Positions 4,278 through 5,045 of a DNA stretch of 5,045 bases are shown one piece after another. The position numbers and the translations under genes were made by a program. The stretch lies in contig DAOWJX010000289.1 of the NCBI GenBank assembly GCA_030640155.1, positions 1-5,045 on the forward strand. Direction: 5' to 3'. This DNA is from Candidatus Aegiribacteria sp. (GTDB taxonomy: Bacteria; Fermentibacterota; Fermentibacteria; Fermentibacterales; JCC-6). Numbering within the stretch: the stretch's first letter is position 1; each line of letters begins with the position of its first letter. The notes under the pieces were generated by a model. That model saw only the letters and a list, made by a program, of their open reading frames with translations. It was not told the DNA's origin and did no database searches.

Positions 4278-5045
4278 TGGATTATTTCTTTTTAAGTGAT
4301 GTGCACATGTTCCCGGAGCCGGAAGAACATCCTGGCCGGGATAGATTCATCAATTTTCTAGGTTCTCTTCTGCTGGATCATGATCCCGGACAGCTCTGGA
4401 TATTAGGAGATCTTTTCGATTTCTGGTTCGAATACCGCAGTGTTATACCATCCGGATACGATAGAACATTATCAGCTATCAGAAGACTTTCCGATTCAGG
4501 ATGGGATGTCAATTTCATGCCGGGCAACCATGATTTCTGGGTAGCTGAACACTTCTCACGGGCAACTGGTACCTCAATCCATTACGGGGATTATCTGGTA
4601 AGGAATATCAACGGCAGGAATGTACTGCTTGCTCATGGAGATGGTCTTGGTCCAGGAGATACTGGATACAAAATAATGAAACCGGTACTTCGATCCGGTC
4701 TGAGCAGATTTCTCTTCGGTCTCATCCACCCGGATATCGCAACGTATTTTGCCCGTATTTTCTCGGATACCAGCAAGAGGATTCTTCGTCGGGATCTGGA
4801 TTCAATACCTCCTGGAATAGAGAAGTGGGTGCAGGACAGATTCGAGGAGGATATTGATATTGTAATAACAGGTCACACACATCTGGACAGTATTCTCCAC
4901 ATGAAAAACGGCATATATGTTTCTCTTGGAGACTGGCTCACGAGGTGCACTTACTGCATAATCAGAAATAATAGTCCGGAACCGGAGCTTTTATCATATT
5001 CTGATAGAATATTCGCAGATAATTTCCAGCATGAAGAAGGAGTAT
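4277..5045 (+). CDS. lpxH: UDP-2,3-diacylglucosamine pyrophosphatase family (LpxH-like), partial at the right edge
   Basis: This calcineurin-like metallophosphoesterase should cleave UDP-2,3-diacylglucosamine to lipid X and UMP, an early cytoplasmic-face step of lipid A synthesis. The metal-site motifs are complete: D8-x-H10 (FLSDVHM), GDLFD with D45, GNHD (83-86), HGDG with H120, and GHTH with H200 and H202. The spacing is close to that of E. coli LpxH (D8, H10, D41, N79, H114, H195, H197). The third motif is GNHD rather than E. coli GNRD, and HGDGLGPGDTGYK replaces the proteobacterial HGDxLCTDD pattern. This agrees with the FCB-type proteins as I recall them, and leaves some doubt on exact substrate. 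The frame is open for 256 residues to the window end, already longer than the roughly 240 of E. coli LpxH, so the stop is probably near. The ATG shares an A with the preceding stop (TGATG), so translation is coupled to the lipoprotein gene. GAAGGAG at 5035-5041 may be the ribosome site of a following gene. Confidence 0.88.
   Translation, partial: MDYFFLSDVHMFPEPEEHPGRDRFINFLGSLLLDHDPGQLWILGDLFDFWFEYRSVIPSGYDRTLSAIRRLSDSGWDVNFMPGNHDFWVAEHFSRATGTSIHYGDYLVRNINGRNVLLAHGDGLGPGDTGYKIMKPVLRSGLSRFLFGLIHPDIATYFARIFSDTSKRILRRDLDSIPPGIEKWVQDRFEEDIDIVITGHTHLDSILHMKNGIYVSLGDWLTRCTYCIIRNNSPEPELLSYSDRIFADNFQHEEGV

Overview
This window carries a divergent gene arrangement from what looks like a Gram-negative bacterium. 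Base composition is moderate, roughly mid-40s % GC by eye. A lipid A-type UDP-diacylglucosamine pyrophosphatase homologue and a lipoprotein signal peptide point to a cell with an outer membrane. The lpxH-like protein has GNHD and HGDGLGPGD motifs, which I recall as typical of the Bacteroidetes and wider FCB-type proteins rather than the proteobacterial GNRD form. A member of the FCB group or a related candidate phylum is therefore my best guess, but this is an inference from one gene. No mobile element, CRISPR array, rRNA or tRNA is visible.

Left part (1-2192, minus strand): a long partial gene for an adenosylcobalamin-dependent (class II) ribonucleotide reductase, NrdJ. All catalytic cysteines and the start of the C-terminal TSCPD domain are present; the C-terminus runs off the left edge.

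Middle (2193-2472): a 280-bp divergent intergenic region unusually rich in dyad symmetry. It holds a GC hairpin abutting the nrdJ ribosome binding site, a 7-2-7 AT-rich palindrome, a TTTGACGTCAAA palindrome with an extra half-site, and a nested dyad with 10-bp outer arms. Overlapping candidate promoters face both directions, including a GGAACC-type ECF promoter pointing at nrdJ.

Right part (2473-5045, plus strand): a compact run of five genes. In order these are an ECF sigma factor of the SigR/RpoE type, a 73-residue soluble zinc-binding (ZAS) anti-sigma factor with exactly the ligand spacing of RsrA, a 144-residue protein with one N-terminal membrane segment, a thioredoxin-fold lipoprotein whose CXXC cysteines are missing, and an LpxH-family pyrophosphatase that runs off the right edge. 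The first two genes are 1 bp apart, the next gap is 22 bp, then 63 bp, and the last two overlap by 1 bp.

Reading of the system (inference): the sigma factor is held by the ZAS protein, whose Cys-His-Cys-Cys site could sense thiol oxidation or metal. The next ORF supplies a membrane anchor and exterior domain in the +1 frame, as if a usual one-piece membrane anti-sigma factor had been divided in two. The lipoprotein and the lipid A enzyme place the operon at the envelope. The candidate ECF promoter in front of nrdJ raises the possibility that the sigma factor also controls deoxynucleotide synthesis.
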